Origin: an uncultured Oscillospiraceae bacterium
GTDB taxonomy: Bacteria > Bacillota > Clostridia > Oscillospirales > Ruminococcaceae
Direction of reading: 5' to 3'
DNA: 64,000 nucleotides
Assembly (NCBI GenBank): GCA_934481385.1
Contig: CAKSPD010000001.1
Span: 310,001 to 374,000, forward strand
Below the pieces are notes generated by a model. The model had not been told where the DNA came from. It did not search any database and saw only the letters and a program-made list of their open reading frames with translations. Shown here one piece after another: positions 16,730-26,003 of this stretch. Position numbers and translations under genes: made by a program. The first letter of the stretch is position 1, and the number at the start of each line of letters is the position of its first letter.

Positions 16730-17959
16730 TTACTGTGCATATGCGATGTCATATTTAGGGGATTTGAGTCCAAGACATGCTCTGAGGTCATTGCCTCTCA
16801 CATCAATCTGACCATCAATAATTACATTGTAAATATATCCGCTGTCACCGACATAAGGGGCGAACCAGTTTTCAGGATTATCAGAAAGCGTTATTCCGTA
16901 ATCGGATTCAATACATTTCTTTACTTCTTCCGCAGACATATATGTAACTGTTCCATAATGGGGGTCACATACTGAGTCATATTCGCAGTAAACGCTTCTT
17001 AGATAAGGCACATCCTGACTGAAAACATCATAACAGTTAGCTGAATATCCTCCGCTTGAGGCAGAGAACATTGTAAGAGCAAAATCTCCGTCATAATAGA
17101 GTGCCTCACCAAGAACTGAACGGCATATATCTATTACATTCTGAGGGGGATTAGGCTTGCAGAGAAGGTCGTGGCTGTCGTTTCCGTAGAATTTTATATA
17201 TGTATATACGGCAACAGCCTGTGCTTTTATAGCTTCTTCATGCATACTTCCGCCGACTTCTCGGTATACTATTCCGGCAACAGCGTCAAGAACGTCCATT
17301 GTTTCACCGTTAACAGAAACTATCTCGCCATCAGTTGTCCCTGTGTTCATGAGATATGTACCCTGATAATAGTGGAAAAGTATATCCTGATAAGACCAGC
17401 CTGCATATGTGGCATAAGCGTTAGCACCATTCTGGCTAAGGCCGACACCATGCCCCCAGCCGTATGTAGTAAATGCAAATTCTCCTGAAGAAGGGCTTGC
17501 AATTTCTATCTGCTTCTGGACAGGTGTTTCGCCCGAACCTGAACCGGATTGATATGGTACTTGCGAAGTGCCGTTTTCTGACACTTCTGTTGATTTATCC
17601 GTAGTTGTAGCTGAATTTGGCAATGCAGAAACTTTAGTTGTTGTTGTTGTTGTAGTAGTCTGTGTTTTTTCTGATTCAGCTGAAACAGTTGTCTGAATTG
17701 TTTCCGGGATAATTTCATAACTAATCAATGATAAGCTTGAATCATAATCTGTGATTTCCGCTTTCCACCAATTTGATTCACTTTCTGTTTCCTTTTCGTC
17801 TGATGACTCATAGAGTTCAGATGAAACTTCCGTTGCAGGTAAAACAGCATCTGTCATGCCGAGTGTTGTTTCAGCTTTAGAAAGCCTATTTGCTCCCGCA
17901 ATCATCAGCAGTGCCGCTGCTATTACGGACACACTTTTAAGTGGTTTCTGAATATTCAT
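16730..17959 (-). CDS. secreted SpoIID/LytB-domain protein with permuted domain order
   Basis: A 409-residue exported protein: a signal or anchor segment at about 9-24, a Ser/Thr-rich linker to about 150, then SpoIID-type blocks. SpoIID is a lytic transglycosylase that strips stem-less glycan during engulfment. In this protein GWGHGVGLSQNGANAY and ILFHYYQGT, normally at the very C-terminus of SpoIID, come first (about 166-195). REVGG with the expected catalytic Glu (near 235), EAIKAQAVAVYTY, SASSGGYSANCYDVF and a final LGLKSPKY follow. The order looks circularly permuted. It follows two sortase genes and precedes a strong terminator. Enzyme activity is likely but untested. Confidence 0.82.
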   Translation of the reverse strand: MNIQKPLKSVSVIAAALLMIAGANRLSKAETTLGMTDAVLPATEVSSELYESSDEKETESESNWWKAEITDYDSSLSLISYEIIPETIQTTVSAESEKTQTTTTTTTTKVSALPNSATTTDKSTEVSENGTSQVPYQSGSGSGETPVQKQIEIASPSSGEFAFTTYGWGHGVGLSQNGANAYATYAGWSYQDILFHYYQGTYLMNTGTTDGEIVSVNGETMDVLDAVAGIVYREVGGSMHEEAIKAQAVAVYTYIKFYGNDSHDLLCKPNPPQNVIDICRSVLGEALYYDGDFALTMFSASSGGYSANCYDVFSQDVPYLRSVYCEYDSVCDPHYGTVTYMSAEEVKKCIESDYGITLSDNPENWFAPYVGDSGYIYNVIIDGQIDVRGNDLRACLGLKSPKYDIAYAQ

Positions 17960-18118
17960 AAATTACTCCATCTCGCCGATTTCATCGGTTTTATTTTTCC
18001 CGAAAAGAGTTTTTGTTTTCGGGAAAGTGATTATGCTGTCCCTTTTCTTATAATATAGAAGACCGCATGAATCCCACCGCAATCCGAACCGTTCAGATTT
18101 TGTCTGCTCTTATCTCTA

Positions 18119-19045
18119 TTAATTTGTTTTTGTTTCAGGCTCTTGCCTGTGTTCTTCAATATAAGCCTCCGTTCTGCCGATATTCTCCATGGAAGTTTCA
18201 CCCTTTCGCAATCTCCTTGCGACCACTATAAAGCGTGAATTGTCAGCGTCCGAATAGCACGTTGAAAGTGTGAGAAGCTTGTCACCGTACTTTACATCAA
18301 CATCGGTATCCACAAGAGAATTCTGTTTTATTCTATCGACGTAATAATTAAAGTCATCTTCTGTATCAAGTTCCTCCATATTCCAGTAGTGGAAGTCGGT
18401 GTCCCCGAAGTTTCCGCTTGTAATTATGAAGCCGAAGATAACATATTGATAATCCCTGTAATCAGAACTAAACTGTATTATGGGATTGTCAGCATAAAAA
18501 CTATGGTCACGACGGTAATAATGCAGAGAGCCGAACATCGTGTCATTACGCATATTGTGACCATATATCACAATATTTTCTGACTGTGACTCCTCATCTG
18601 AACCTAAAATGTTCCTGTAATCCATGAAAAGAGTACCCTCATAAAGATACTCGCCGTCAAGACCTCTGTGCAGGTAATATGTATTTGGTTCTGCCTGCGT
18701 TTCTTCATTTGAAGGCTCAATGACGAAAGGATAATTTACATAAGTTCCGTCAATCCTGAGCCAGCCGGCTATATCCGGATTTATATGATAAAGGTTTTTT
18801 GTTTTCTGAGTTATACCGCTCGGGGAAGGACTGTATTCAAAAAGCGTGTCCCAGTTTTCGGGGAGAACGGATTCCGGTTCAGTCTGAGATTCCGGTTCTT
18901 CAACATGAAGTGAAGAAACATCAATCGGCGGTACTTTTTTATTGTCATCGGACGAACCGAAAAGCAGTACAGCTCCAATGACAAGAATTATAGTAAGTAT
19001 CACAGCAATTATAACTGCAATAACTGTTTTTTTCTTTTTTGACAT
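18119..19045 (-). CDS. class B sortase
   Basis: A 308-residue membrane-anchored transpeptidase: KKKK then a helix at about 7-30, an acidic linker, and a sortase barrel (about 85-285). The catalytic triad is visible as His163 in IVIYGHNM, Cys263 in LSTCYSD and Arg277 in VVARRLR. The class B hallmarks are ITQKTKNLYHINPDIAGWLRI and YYLHRG. Class B sortases attach proteins to peptidoglycan, often at NPxTN- or (S/P)PxTG-like signals. I find no protein with a clear sorting signal in this window. The gene follows a second class B sortase after 17 bases. Confidence 0.93.
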   Translation of the reverse strand: MSKKKKTVIAVIIAVILTIILVIGAVLLFGSSDDNKKVPPIDVSSLHVEEPESQTEPESVLPENWDTLFEYSPSPSGITQKTKNLYHINPDIAGWLRIDGTYVNYPFVIEPSNEETQAEPNTYYLHRGLDGEYLYEGTLFMDYRNILGSDEESQSENIVIYGHNMRNDTMFGSLHYYRRDHSFYADNPIIQFSSDYRDYQYVIFGFIITSGNFGDTDFHYWNMEELDTEDDFNYYVDRIKQNSLVDTDVDVKYGDKLLTLSTCYSDADNSRFIVVARRLRKGETSMENIGRTEAYIEEHRQEPETKTN

Positions 19046-19062
19046 TGTTTCACCGTCTTATA

Positions 19063-20454
19063 TTAACCATAAGGAACGAAACCGTCATCTTTATATCTTT
19101 CAATGTTATTATAATCATAATAAATTGACGGCCATTTTACATTGGGATTTGTTGAAGAATTCTGAGTACCTGCAAGCGGGTCTTCACCGTCACGCAGACG
19201 TCTTGCCATTATAACAAGTCTGCCCTCTCTTTCCTTTCCGAATATTTCATTGCATGTAGAAAGAGTTATAAGCGGGTCACCATATTTTACATCAACATCA
19301 TTAAGGCGAATATTTCTTCTTTTAGCCTCATTTACAAAATCATAGAATTCCTTTTCATTGTCGAAATCGAGAGCGTTCCAGTATTCATATCTTGTATCGG
19401 TTTTATCGTCCGCATCAACAATCATAACTGAAAAGATTTTATATTTATAGCAGAAATAGTTTGAATTAAATTCTATTATCGGGTGTTCTTCATAGTAATA
19501 GGAATTGTCCTTATACATTTTAAGGCTTCCGAACATTTTACCAGTAGCCATTTCGTGACCGTAAATAATAATATTATCGGAACTTTCCTGCATAACACCG
19601 TTCTTGACTTCATCAAAGATATTACGATAATCTATAAATATAGAACCTGCTCTTGCCTCATCGCCGGAAACGGTTTTATTGAGATATTCAACATTATCCC
19701 TGCCTTTTACAACAGGATAGAAAACATCAGTATCAGGAATATTTATAACACCTACAACATCATGATTCATATTATAGAGTTTTTCCGCACTCGGAGTCAT
19801 AATATATTTAATATTAGGGGTTTTATCCGTATCCTGAGAGGGCTGGGAATTATCAGGTTCGCTGTAATCCTCCATAATATCCTCATATTTATTCTGGGCA
19901 GTAGTAGTATCTATATAGTAATCAAGAACTATATAACCGCATACAACTATTGTTATGACCGAAATCATATATATAATCTTACGGCATTTTTCAAGTATGC
20001 TGTCCTCTCTCTGAGGAAACAGGGAAAGAAAATTTTCCTTGAAAGATTTTCTTTTTCTCTTTTTCTTTTTCTTCTTTTTTTTAGGAGGAGTTACAACAGG
20101 TTCAGAAAATTCAGCAACTTTTTCAGCCGGTTCAGGAATATTCTGAACAGGTGTCACAACAACTCTTTTAAGAGGTCTTAAAGGAGGAAGTTCCTCCGGT
20201 TTTTCGGGAATTTGCGTATGTTCTGTTATTTTTTCCTCCGCAGGTTCACGAATTGTTTCATTGTGAATTTCTTCTGTTTTTTCAGCAGGTCTGATAATTT
20301 TTTTCTGTCTGCTTGTTTCTTCAAGAACAGCAAGGAGTTCGCTGTCCTTATTTTCAAGCTTGTTTACCCTTTCGGAGATACGTCTTGACATTTCATTTTC
20401 CCATTCCTGAGAAGAAATGGTATTGCTGTTTTCATCGAAATCGTTTTTATTCAT
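19063..20454 (-). CDS. class B sortase, long form with cytoplasmic extension
   Basis: A 463-residue sortase. The first 150 residues are charged and probably cytoplasmic, ending in the very basic run PPKKKKKKKKRKRKSF, followed by one membrane helix (about 163-185). The catalytic barrel has His300 (IIIYGHEM), Cys401 (LSTCNEIF) and Arg418 (VIMARRLR). It resembles its neighbour at 18.1-19.0 kb in the barrel only. Typical class B sortases are about 230-300 residues, so the long N-terminus is unusual; it might bind a partner or nucleic acid. Its start overlaps the cinA-type gene by 8 bases. Confidence 0.9.
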   Translation of the reverse strand: MNKNDFDENSNTISSQEWENEMSRRISERVNKLENKDSELLAVLEETSRQKKIIRPAEKTEEIHNETIREPAEEKITEHTQIPEKPEELPPLRPLKRVVVTPVQNIPEPAEKVAEFSEPVVTPPKKKKKKKKRKRKSFKENFLSLFPQREDSILEKCRKIIYMISVITIVVCGYIVLDYYIDTTTAQNKYEDIMEDYSEPDNSQPSQDTDKTPNIKYIMTPSAEKLYNMNHDVVGVINIPDTDVFYPVVKGRDNVEYLNKTVSGDEARAGSIFIDYRNIFDEVKNGVMQESSDNIIIYGHEMATGKMFGSLKMYKDNSYYYEEHPIIEFNSNYFCYKYKIFSVMIVDADDKTDTRYEYWNALDFDNEKEFYDFVNEAKRRNIRLNDVDVKYGDPLITLSTCNEIFGKEREGRLVIMARRLRDGEDPLAGTQNSSTNPNVKWPSIYYDYNNIERYKDDGFVPYG

Positions 20455-20992
20455 TCTTTAAGGAATCCTCCGAAAGCAGATTCTCAACTGTTTCAAAAGC
20501 ATATTTTACAGCAGAGAGTCTTATATTTTTGCGTGATTTATCATCAAGCTCCCATAATTCAGGAAGTCTGACAAAGCATCTGCCGTCAAACCAGAAACCT
20601 ATATAAACAGTTCCGACAGGAGTTTTTTCAGTTCCGCCGTCAGGCCCTGCAATTCCGGTAACGGATATACAGACATCAGCACCTGATTTTTTATGCAGAC
20701 CTCTGACCATAGCTTCAGCAGTCTGAGGGCTTACAGCTCCGTATTTCTGAAGTATTTCTTCAGGAACACCGAGAAGATTATGTTTCATACGGTCTGAATA
20801 AGTACATAGTCCGAGTTCAAAAACAGATGAAGCACCTGAAACGGAAGTAATCATCTGAGAAACAAATCCGCCGGTACAGCTTTCAGCAGAAGCTATTTTC
20901 CAGTTTCTTTGCTTTAACAATTTTACAACATCTGATACTGTTTTGTCAAGTTTATTGTCATCACATTCAGATAAATATCTATCTTGAACCAA
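20447..20992 (-). CDS. pncC: CinA C-terminal-type nicotinamide-nucleotide amidase
   Basis: About 181 residues matching the stand-alone CinA C-terminal domain, which hydrolyses NMN to NaMN in NAD salvage (PncC/YgaD type). Motifs: KIASAESCTGGFVSQMIT, GLCTYSDRMKHNLLGVP, GAVSPQTAEAMV and SVTGIAGPDGGTEKTPVGTVYIG. The N-terminal competence/CinA half is absent, as in many short homologues. I prefer the TTG at 20992, which has GAGAGG about 8-9 bases upstream; a GTG at 21001 would abut that site. It sits in an operon between thiI and the sortases. Confidence 0.88.
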   Translation of the reverse strand: MVQDRYLSECDDNKLDKTVSDVVKLLKQRNWKIASAESCTGGFVSQMITSVSGASSVFELGLCTYSDRMKHNLLGVPEEILQKYGAVSPQTAEAMVRGLHKKSGADVCISVTGIAGPDGGTEKTPVGTVYIGFWFDGRCFVRLPELWELDDKSRKNIRLSAVKYAFETVENLLSEDSLKNE

Positions 20993-21068
20993 TATAAACA
21001 CCCTCTCTTATATATTTTACACAAAATATGCGGAGATTTTATTAATATATCATTAATAAAACGTAATT

Positions 21069-22241
21069 TTAAACATAAAAGACTTTCATTTCAGTATCTT
21101 CAACAGCTTTCTGAATGAGCGGTTCAAAATCGAACTGATTCTGAGCAGATTCAACATCAGAAAGGGCAGGTCTTACTTTCGGGTGCTTAGGAGTAAATAC
21201 AGTACAGCAATCCTCATAAGGAAGTGTTGAAATGTCAAATGTATCGATTTTTCGTGATATTTCAACTATTTCAGTTTTATCCATACCGATAAGCGGACGG
21301 AAAACAGGCATACGGCATACAGCATCAGTACAAGCGATTGCAGAAAGAGTCTGGCTTGCAACCTGTCCGACACTTTCACCGGTAATAAGTGCAAGACAGT
21401 CATCTTGTCCGGCGATTCTCTGAGCAATTTCCATCATTATCCTACGCATTATTACGGTAAAATATTCTTCAGGGCAGTTATTTTTTATAGCCTCCTGAAT
21501 TTCAGTGAAAGGAACACAGAAAAATGCAATATTTCCGCAGTAACCTGTCATTTTATCGCAAAGCTGTTCAACCTTGAGTCTTGCTCTTTCGGAAGTATAC
21601 GGAGGGCTTACATAATGAATTGCAGAAATATGTATTCCACGCTTAGCCATCATATATCCCGCAACAGGACTGTCAATTCCGCCTGAAAGAAGAAGTAATG
21701 CATTACCACTGCTTCCGACAGGAAGTCCGCCTGCACCCTTGATATTTTCAGCGTGAACATATGCATTTGTATCACGGATTTCAACAGTAACAGTGATTTC
21801 AGGATTTTTTACATCAACTTTAAGATTAGGGAATTTTTCGAGAAGAACTCCACCAAGTTCATTGCATATTTCAGGAGATTTCATAGGGAATGACTTGTCT
21901 GCACGCTTAGCAGTAACCTTAAAAGTTCTTGCATAAGGCAGAACATTTTCAAGATATTCAACGCTCTGTGTGCATATATCCGAAAAATCCTTTTCACATA
22001 CACATACACGGCAGATTGATGCAATTCCGAATATTTTTTTAAGAACCTCAACAGCTTCGGAAAGGTCATTCATTTCTTCATCAGGTTCAACATATACTGT
22101 TGACTGGGCTCTTGTTACAGAAAATTTTCCGATTTTTTTAAGTCTGTATTTTATATTCTTTATCATTATGCTTTCAAAAGAATTTTTATTCAGACCTTTA
22201 AGAGCAATTTCACCATATTTTAAAAGTATAATTTCTTTCAT
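21069..22241 (-). CDS. thiI: tRNA 4-thiouridine synthetase ThiI
   Basis: A 390-residue cytoplasmic enzyme. It has an N-terminal ferredoxin-like and THUMP domain (about 1-165) and a PP-loop ATPase core starting LLLLSGGIDSPVAGYMMAKRG. It adenylates U8 of tRNA for sulfur transfer to 4-thiouridine. The C-terminal rhodanese domain of the E. coli enzyme is absent, as in most Firmicutes. CC in YEDCCTVFTPKHPKVRP is near the end of the core. The cysteine desulfurase directly upstream (15-base gap) is the expected sulfur donor. GGAG precedes the ATG. Confidence 0.96.
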   Translation of the reverse strand: MKEIILLKYGEIALKGLNKNSFESIMIKNIKYRLKKIGKFSVTRAQSTVYVEPDEEMNDLSEAVEVLKKIFGIASICRVCVCEKDFSDICTQSVEYLENVLPYARTFKVTAKRADKSFPMKSPEICNELGGVLLEKFPNLKVDVKNPEITVTVEIRDTNAYVHAENIKGAGGLPVGSSGNALLLLSGGIDSPVAGYMMAKRGIHISAIHYVSPPYTSERARLKVEQLCDKMTGYCGNIAFFCVPFTEIQEAIKNNCPEEYFTVIMRRIMMEIAQRIAGQDDCLALITGESVGQVASQTLSAIACTDAVCRMPVFRPLIGMDKTEIVEISRKIDTFDISTLPYEDCCTVFTPKHPKVRPALSDVESAQNQFDFEPLIQKAVEDTEMKVFYV

Positions 22242-22256
22242 AATAAAAAACTCCAG

Positions 22257-23393
22257 TTATTTTGATTTAAGAATTTTTTGCTGACCTTCTTTAAGAACAT
22301 CAACAAATTTATCGATTTCTTCCTTTGTGTCCGAAAAGTCAAAGCTTATCCTCAATGCACTGTCAGCAAGTTTCTGACTCAAACCGAATTCATCAAGAAC
22401 ACCGCTTTTAGCTCCCTTTGAACAGGCTGAACCGCTTGAAACATAAATCTTATGACTTTCAAGCCAGTGCAACATTATTTCCGAACGTATTCCCGATACA
22501 GATATATTCACTATATAAGGAGAAGCATCAGGCTGTGAATTTACTGTTATGTCATCAAGTTCAGAAAGACGCATACAAAGGTATTCTTTAAGCTCTGAAA
22601 CATATCTGTAATGTTTATCGATATGCGGATTCATAGCTTTAACAGCCGAACCGAATCCCATTATAAGCGGAACGCTTTCAGTTCCGGAACGTATGCCGTT
22701 TTCCTGTTTTCCGCCGTTTATAATCGGAACAAGTCTTATTCCCTTTTTTATGTACAAAGCACCGATACCCTTTATGGCATGTATTTTATGACCGCTGAGA
22801 GATATTAAATCAGCGTTAAGCTCTCTTGCTTTTACAGGAATTTTCATAAATCCCTGAACGCAGTCACAATGCGTTACAGTATCAGGAAATCTTCTTTTAA
22901 CTGCCGTAAAAATTTTTCTGACAGGAAGAATATATCCTGTTTCATTGTTCACAAGCATAACTGATATAAGAACAGTATTTTCATCAACAGCATTTATAAA
23001 ATCATCAGGATTGAAAATTCCGTTTTTATCAGGGGAAATTCTTATTACTTCAAACCCCTGTTTTTCAAGCTCGTTGATACTTTCCTTTACTGAGGAATGT
23101 TCAACCGATGATGTCACGATGCGTTTTTTTCTTTTTCCATAAGCCATAACAGCACCTTTTAAAGCCATATTACTGCTTTCGGTAGCTCCGGAAGTAAAAT
23201 ATATACATCTGCTTTCACAGCCTATTGAATCCGCAATAATTTTTCTTGCCTCATCAACGGCAAGCTGTGCATCAAGTCCCATAGAATGAAGTGAAGAAGG
23301 ATTTCCCCATAATTCCGAAAGACCTCTGTTTACAGCCTCAACAGCCTCCTGACAAGGTTTTGTGGTAGCGGCATTATCAAAATATATACTCAT
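22257..23393 (-). CDS. cysteine desulfurase (NifS/IscS class V aminotransferase)
   Basis: A 378-residue PLP enzyme that takes sulfur from L-cysteine as a persulfide. It opens IYFDNAATTKPC; the PLP lysine is in SLSGHKIHAIKGIGALY and the persulfide Cys in VSSGSACSKGAK. Pairing with thiI suggests the NifZ-like role in tRNA thiolation described in Bacillus, rather than general Fe-S assembly; that is inference from context. AAGGTGAT precedes the ATG, and a good promoter lies 30-50 bases upstream. It heads the six-gene operon that ends at the 16.68 kb terminator. Confidence 0.94.
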   Translation of the reverse strand: MSIYFDNAATTKPCQEAVEAVNRGLSELWGNPSSLHSMGLDAQLAVDEARKIIADSIGCESRCIYFTSGATESSNMALKGAVMAYGKRKKRIVTSSVEHSSVKESINELEKQGFEVIRISPDKNGIFNPDDFINAVDENTVLISVMLVNNETGYILPVRKIFTAVKRRFPDTVTHCDCVQGFMKIPVKARELNADLISLSGHKIHAIKGIGALYIKKGIRLVPIINGGKQENGIRSGTESVPLIMGFGSAVKAMNPHIDKHYRYVSELKEYLCMRLSELDDITVNSQPDASPYIVNISVSGIRSEIMLHWLESHKIYVSSGSACSKGAKSGVLDEFGLSQKLADSALRISFDFSDTKEEIDKFVDVLKEGQQKILKSK

Positions 23394-23416
23394 TTAATTT
23401 TATCACCTTCTGTTTT

Positions 23417-23445
23417 ATTATATCACAACCCCTAAAAAATTTCAA
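23417..23445 (-). promoter_or_regulatory. promoter of the cysteine desulfurase-thiI-sortase operon
   Basis: Minus strand: TTGAAA (23440-23445), 17 bases ending TGTGA, TATAAT (23417-23422). The TGTGA element matches the Gram-positive TRTGn extension. Confidence 0.82.
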
Positions 23446-23485
23446 TTAATTTTCAAAATTATTCTGATTTTTTTCTTTCAACCTC

Positions 23486-23514
23486 TTTCAATCCGGATTA
23501 AAATGTGATATAAT
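23486..23514 (+). promoter_or_regulatory. promoter of the YfhO-family gene
   Basis: TTTCAA (23486-23491), 17 bases ending TGTGA, TATAAT (23509-23514), 37 bases before the ATG. The -35 is weak but the extended -10 is strong. It diverges from the cysteine desulfurase promoter. Confidence 0.65.
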
Positions 23515-23550
23515 AAAAAAAACATTACAAACTCAACGGAGGCTAACAAA

Positions 23551-25998
23551 ATGAATCCGGATTTAAAGCATATCAGAGAAAAAGAAAAATATCTGCTTTC
23601 TTTCCTGCTTGGATTTACAGCACTTTTAATATCATTTATTCCGATAATAATTGCGGACAAGGGTTATTTTATATACTACGGTGACTATAATTCACAGCAG
23701 ATTCCGTTCTACATACTTGCAAACAATGCCGTCAGAAACGGTCAGTTCGGCTGGAACTGGTTTACCGATTTGGGTTCTGACTTTATAGGCTCATATTCAT
23801 TCTATCTTATAGGCAGTCCGTATTTCTGGATTACAACGCTTCTCCCGAAATTTCTTGTAACAATTTCAATGCCTTTTTTATTGTGTATAAAACATGGAAT
23901 GGCAACTATGACGGCATATGCTTTTATAAGAAAATTCGTGCGGAACAAATATGCCTGCGTAACAGGCGGACTTCTTTATGCATTTTCAGGATTTCAGATT
24001 TTCAATATATTCTTCAATCATTTTCAGGACGTAACATCATTTTTCCCGCTTATGCTCATAGCTATGGAAGAACATATCAACAATAACCGCAAAGGAATTT
24101 TTGCTGTTACTGTTGCATTTATGGCATGTCTGAATTACTTTTTCTTTACAGGTCAGGCGGTATTCCTGATACTGTATTTTATTGTAAGATTAAAATGCCC
24201 TGATTTTAATGTAAACTTGAAAAAATTCCTTACACTTGTACTTGAAGCCGTATGCGGTACAATGATTGCAGGATTTATACTTCTTCCGTCCGCAATGATA
24301 ATTCTTGACAATTACAGAGTTACAGAATATCTTTTCGGAATGGATATGGTTGCATACAACGACAAAACACGCATATGGAGAATTATTCAGTCATTCTTTA
24401 TGCCTGTTGATGTCCCCGCAAGACCTAATCTCTTTGATTCAAAATATGCAAAATGGTCATCAATAGGCGGATATTTTCCACTGTTCTCAATGACAGGAGT
24501 AATTGCCTTTATACAGAAAAATAAAAAGCACTGGGCAAGCCGTCTGTTTTTTATATGCACAGTATGTGCATTTATTCCTGTTCTGAACAGCAGTTTCTAT
24601 ATGCTCAACAGTGCATACTATGCAAGATGGTTCTATATGCCGATACTTGTTATGGCTATGATGACAGCTCATGCACTTGATGATGAAGATGCTGATTTTT
24701 CACTGGGAATTAAAATATCATCAACAATGCTTGTAGCATTCGGAATAATTTCACTTCTTCCGAAAAAGGAAGATGATAAAATAATATGGTTTGACCTCCC
24801 GAGAGATATGATTTATTTCTGGCTTACCATGGCTGTTGCAGTTCTGTTTATGGTATTTACATATATCATATGGCTGAAAAAGCAGTCAGGAATAAAATTC
24901 ATCAATCAGGCAACAGCTTTAACTGTTGTGGCATGTATAGGCTGTACTCTTTTAGCTGTAATTTATGGTGCGAACTCTCCGAAAACTGCAATTGAATTTG
25001 TTGATGCCTCCGTAAAAAGTCAGGACAGTGTATATGAACAGGTAAGCGAGGATAATTTTTTCAGAATTGATATTTCAAAAGATTATGACAATTATCCTAT
25101 GAGCTGGGGACTTCCCACAATGAGAGCATTCCAGAGCGTTGTATCCCCTTCAATTATGGAATTTTATGATAAAACAGGTGTTCAGCGTGATGTTGCATCA
25201 CGTCCCGAAACCTCCCACTATACATTAAGAGGACTTTTTTCCGTAAAATATTACTATCAGAAAAATGACCGCTATAAAAATACAGATTCAAAGGAAGAAA
25301 TAAATATTCCTGAAGAACTCCCCGGATTTGAACTCGTTGAAAACGGAAAATATTTTGATATTTATGAAAACAAACTGTATATTCCTATGGGTTTTGCCTA
25401 TGATTCATATATAAAGGAATCCGATGCCGAAAAATACGGAAACACTATGACAGAAAAAGCTTTGCTTTCCGCACTCATTCTTAATGATGAACAGATTGAA
25501 AAATACGGTGATATTCTGAACGAAAAAACTTCTTCTGAAATATCAGGACTCAGCAAAAATGATTACAGAAAACTCTGCAAAGAAAAACAAAATGTTTCAT
25601 CAGATTCATTCAGATATGATTCATATGGTTTTGAATCAGAAATAACACTTGAAAAATCTCAGCTTGTATTTTTCAGTGTTCCTTACAGCAAAGGCTGGTC
25701 TGCTGAAGTAAACGGCAAACCTGTTGATGTTGAAAAAGTTTCATACGGATTTATGGCTGTAAAGGCTGATGCAGGGCAAAATACAATTACATTCAGATAC
25801 AGAACTCCCGGACTTTATGAGGGATTTGCAATTTCATTTGCCGGAATAGTAATTCTTTCTGCATACTTTATTATATCACGCAAGAAAAAAGAGAAAAACG
25901 GTCACAGACATTATTACAATTATAATTCCTGTGAAAATAAAATAAGAGCCTCTCTCGAATATGAGAAAAGCTTTGAAAATAAATTTAAAGGAGACTGA
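23551..25998 (+). CDS. YfhO-family multipass membrane protein
   Basis: An 815-residue integral membrane protein with about a dozen hydrophobic helices in residues 15-480 and two more near 770-790. A large extracytoplasmic region lies between. Family features: YYGDYNSQQIPFY near 50 and SKGWSAEVNGKPVDVEKVSYGFMAVK near 720. YfhO proteins have a GT-C glycosyltransferase-like fold and in Firmicutes are linked to modification of wall or lipid-linked polymers; the substrate here is unknown. GGAGG precedes the ATG. The Nudix gene begins 5 bases after it ends, so they form a pair. Confidence 0.85.
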   Translation: MNPDLKHIREKEKYLLSFLLGFTALLISFIPIIIADKGYFIYYGDYNSQQIPFYILANNAVRNGQFGWNWFTDLGSDFIGSYSFYLIGSPYFWITTLLPKFLVTISMPFLLCIKHGMATMTAYAFIRKFVRNKYACVTGGLLYAFSGFQIFNIFFNHFQDVTSFFPLMLIAMEEHINNNRKGIFAVTVAFMACLNYFFFTGQAVFLILYFIVRLKCPDFNVNLKKFLTLVLEAVCGTMIAGFILLPSAMIILDNYRVTEYLFGMDMVAYNDKTRIWRIIQSFFMPVDVPARPNLFDSKYAKWSSIGGYFPLFSMTGVIAFIQKNKKHWASRLFFICTVCAFIPVLNSSFYMLNSAYYARWFYMPILVMAMMTAHALDDEDADFSLGIKISSTMLVAFGIISLLPKKEDDKIIWFDLPRDMIYFWLTMAVAVLFMVFTYIIWLKKQSGIKFINQATALTVVACIGCTLLAVIYGANSPKTAIEFVDASVKSQDSVYEQVSEDNFFRIDISKDYDNYPMSWGLPTMRAFQSVVSPSIMEFYDKTGVQRDVASRPETSHYTLRGLFSVKYYYQKNDRYKNTDSKEEINIPEELPGFELVENGKYFDIYENKLYIPMGFAYDSYIKESDAEKYGNTMTEKALLSALILNDEQIEKYGDILNEKTSSEISGLSKNDYRKLCKEKQNVSSDSFRYDSYGFESEITLEKSQLVFFSVPYSKGWSAEVNGKPVDVEKVSYGFMAVKADAGQNTITFRYRTPGLYEGFAISFAGIVILSAYFIISRKKKEKNGHRHYYNYNSCENKIRASLEYEKSFENKFKGD

Positions 25999-26003
25999 TT
26001 AAA

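Noticed and set aside
17636..17675. GTT-type microsatellite
   Set aside because: It encodes a poly-Thr part of the SpoIID-protein linker; similar Thr runs occur in other exported proteins here.
17994..18025. CCCGAAAA/TTTTCGGG hairpin between the sortase and SpoIID genes as a terminator
   Set aside because: On the minus strand it is followed by an A-run, not a T-run, so it does not look like a terminator for the upstream sortase.
19483..20181. Plus-strand frame of 232 codons opposite the long sortase
   Set aside because: Antisense to a gene with an intact sortase triad; Ile/Phe-rich composition and no ribosome site.
21014..21024. TTTTACACAAA, one mismatch from the mreB/dockerin motif
   Set aside because: A single near-match in AT-rich sequence without an inverted partner is expected by chance.
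21002..21068. Possible TPP riboswitch or T-box near thiI
   Set aside because: The gap is short and holds no conserved thi-box or T-box core; thiI here fits tRNA thiolation.
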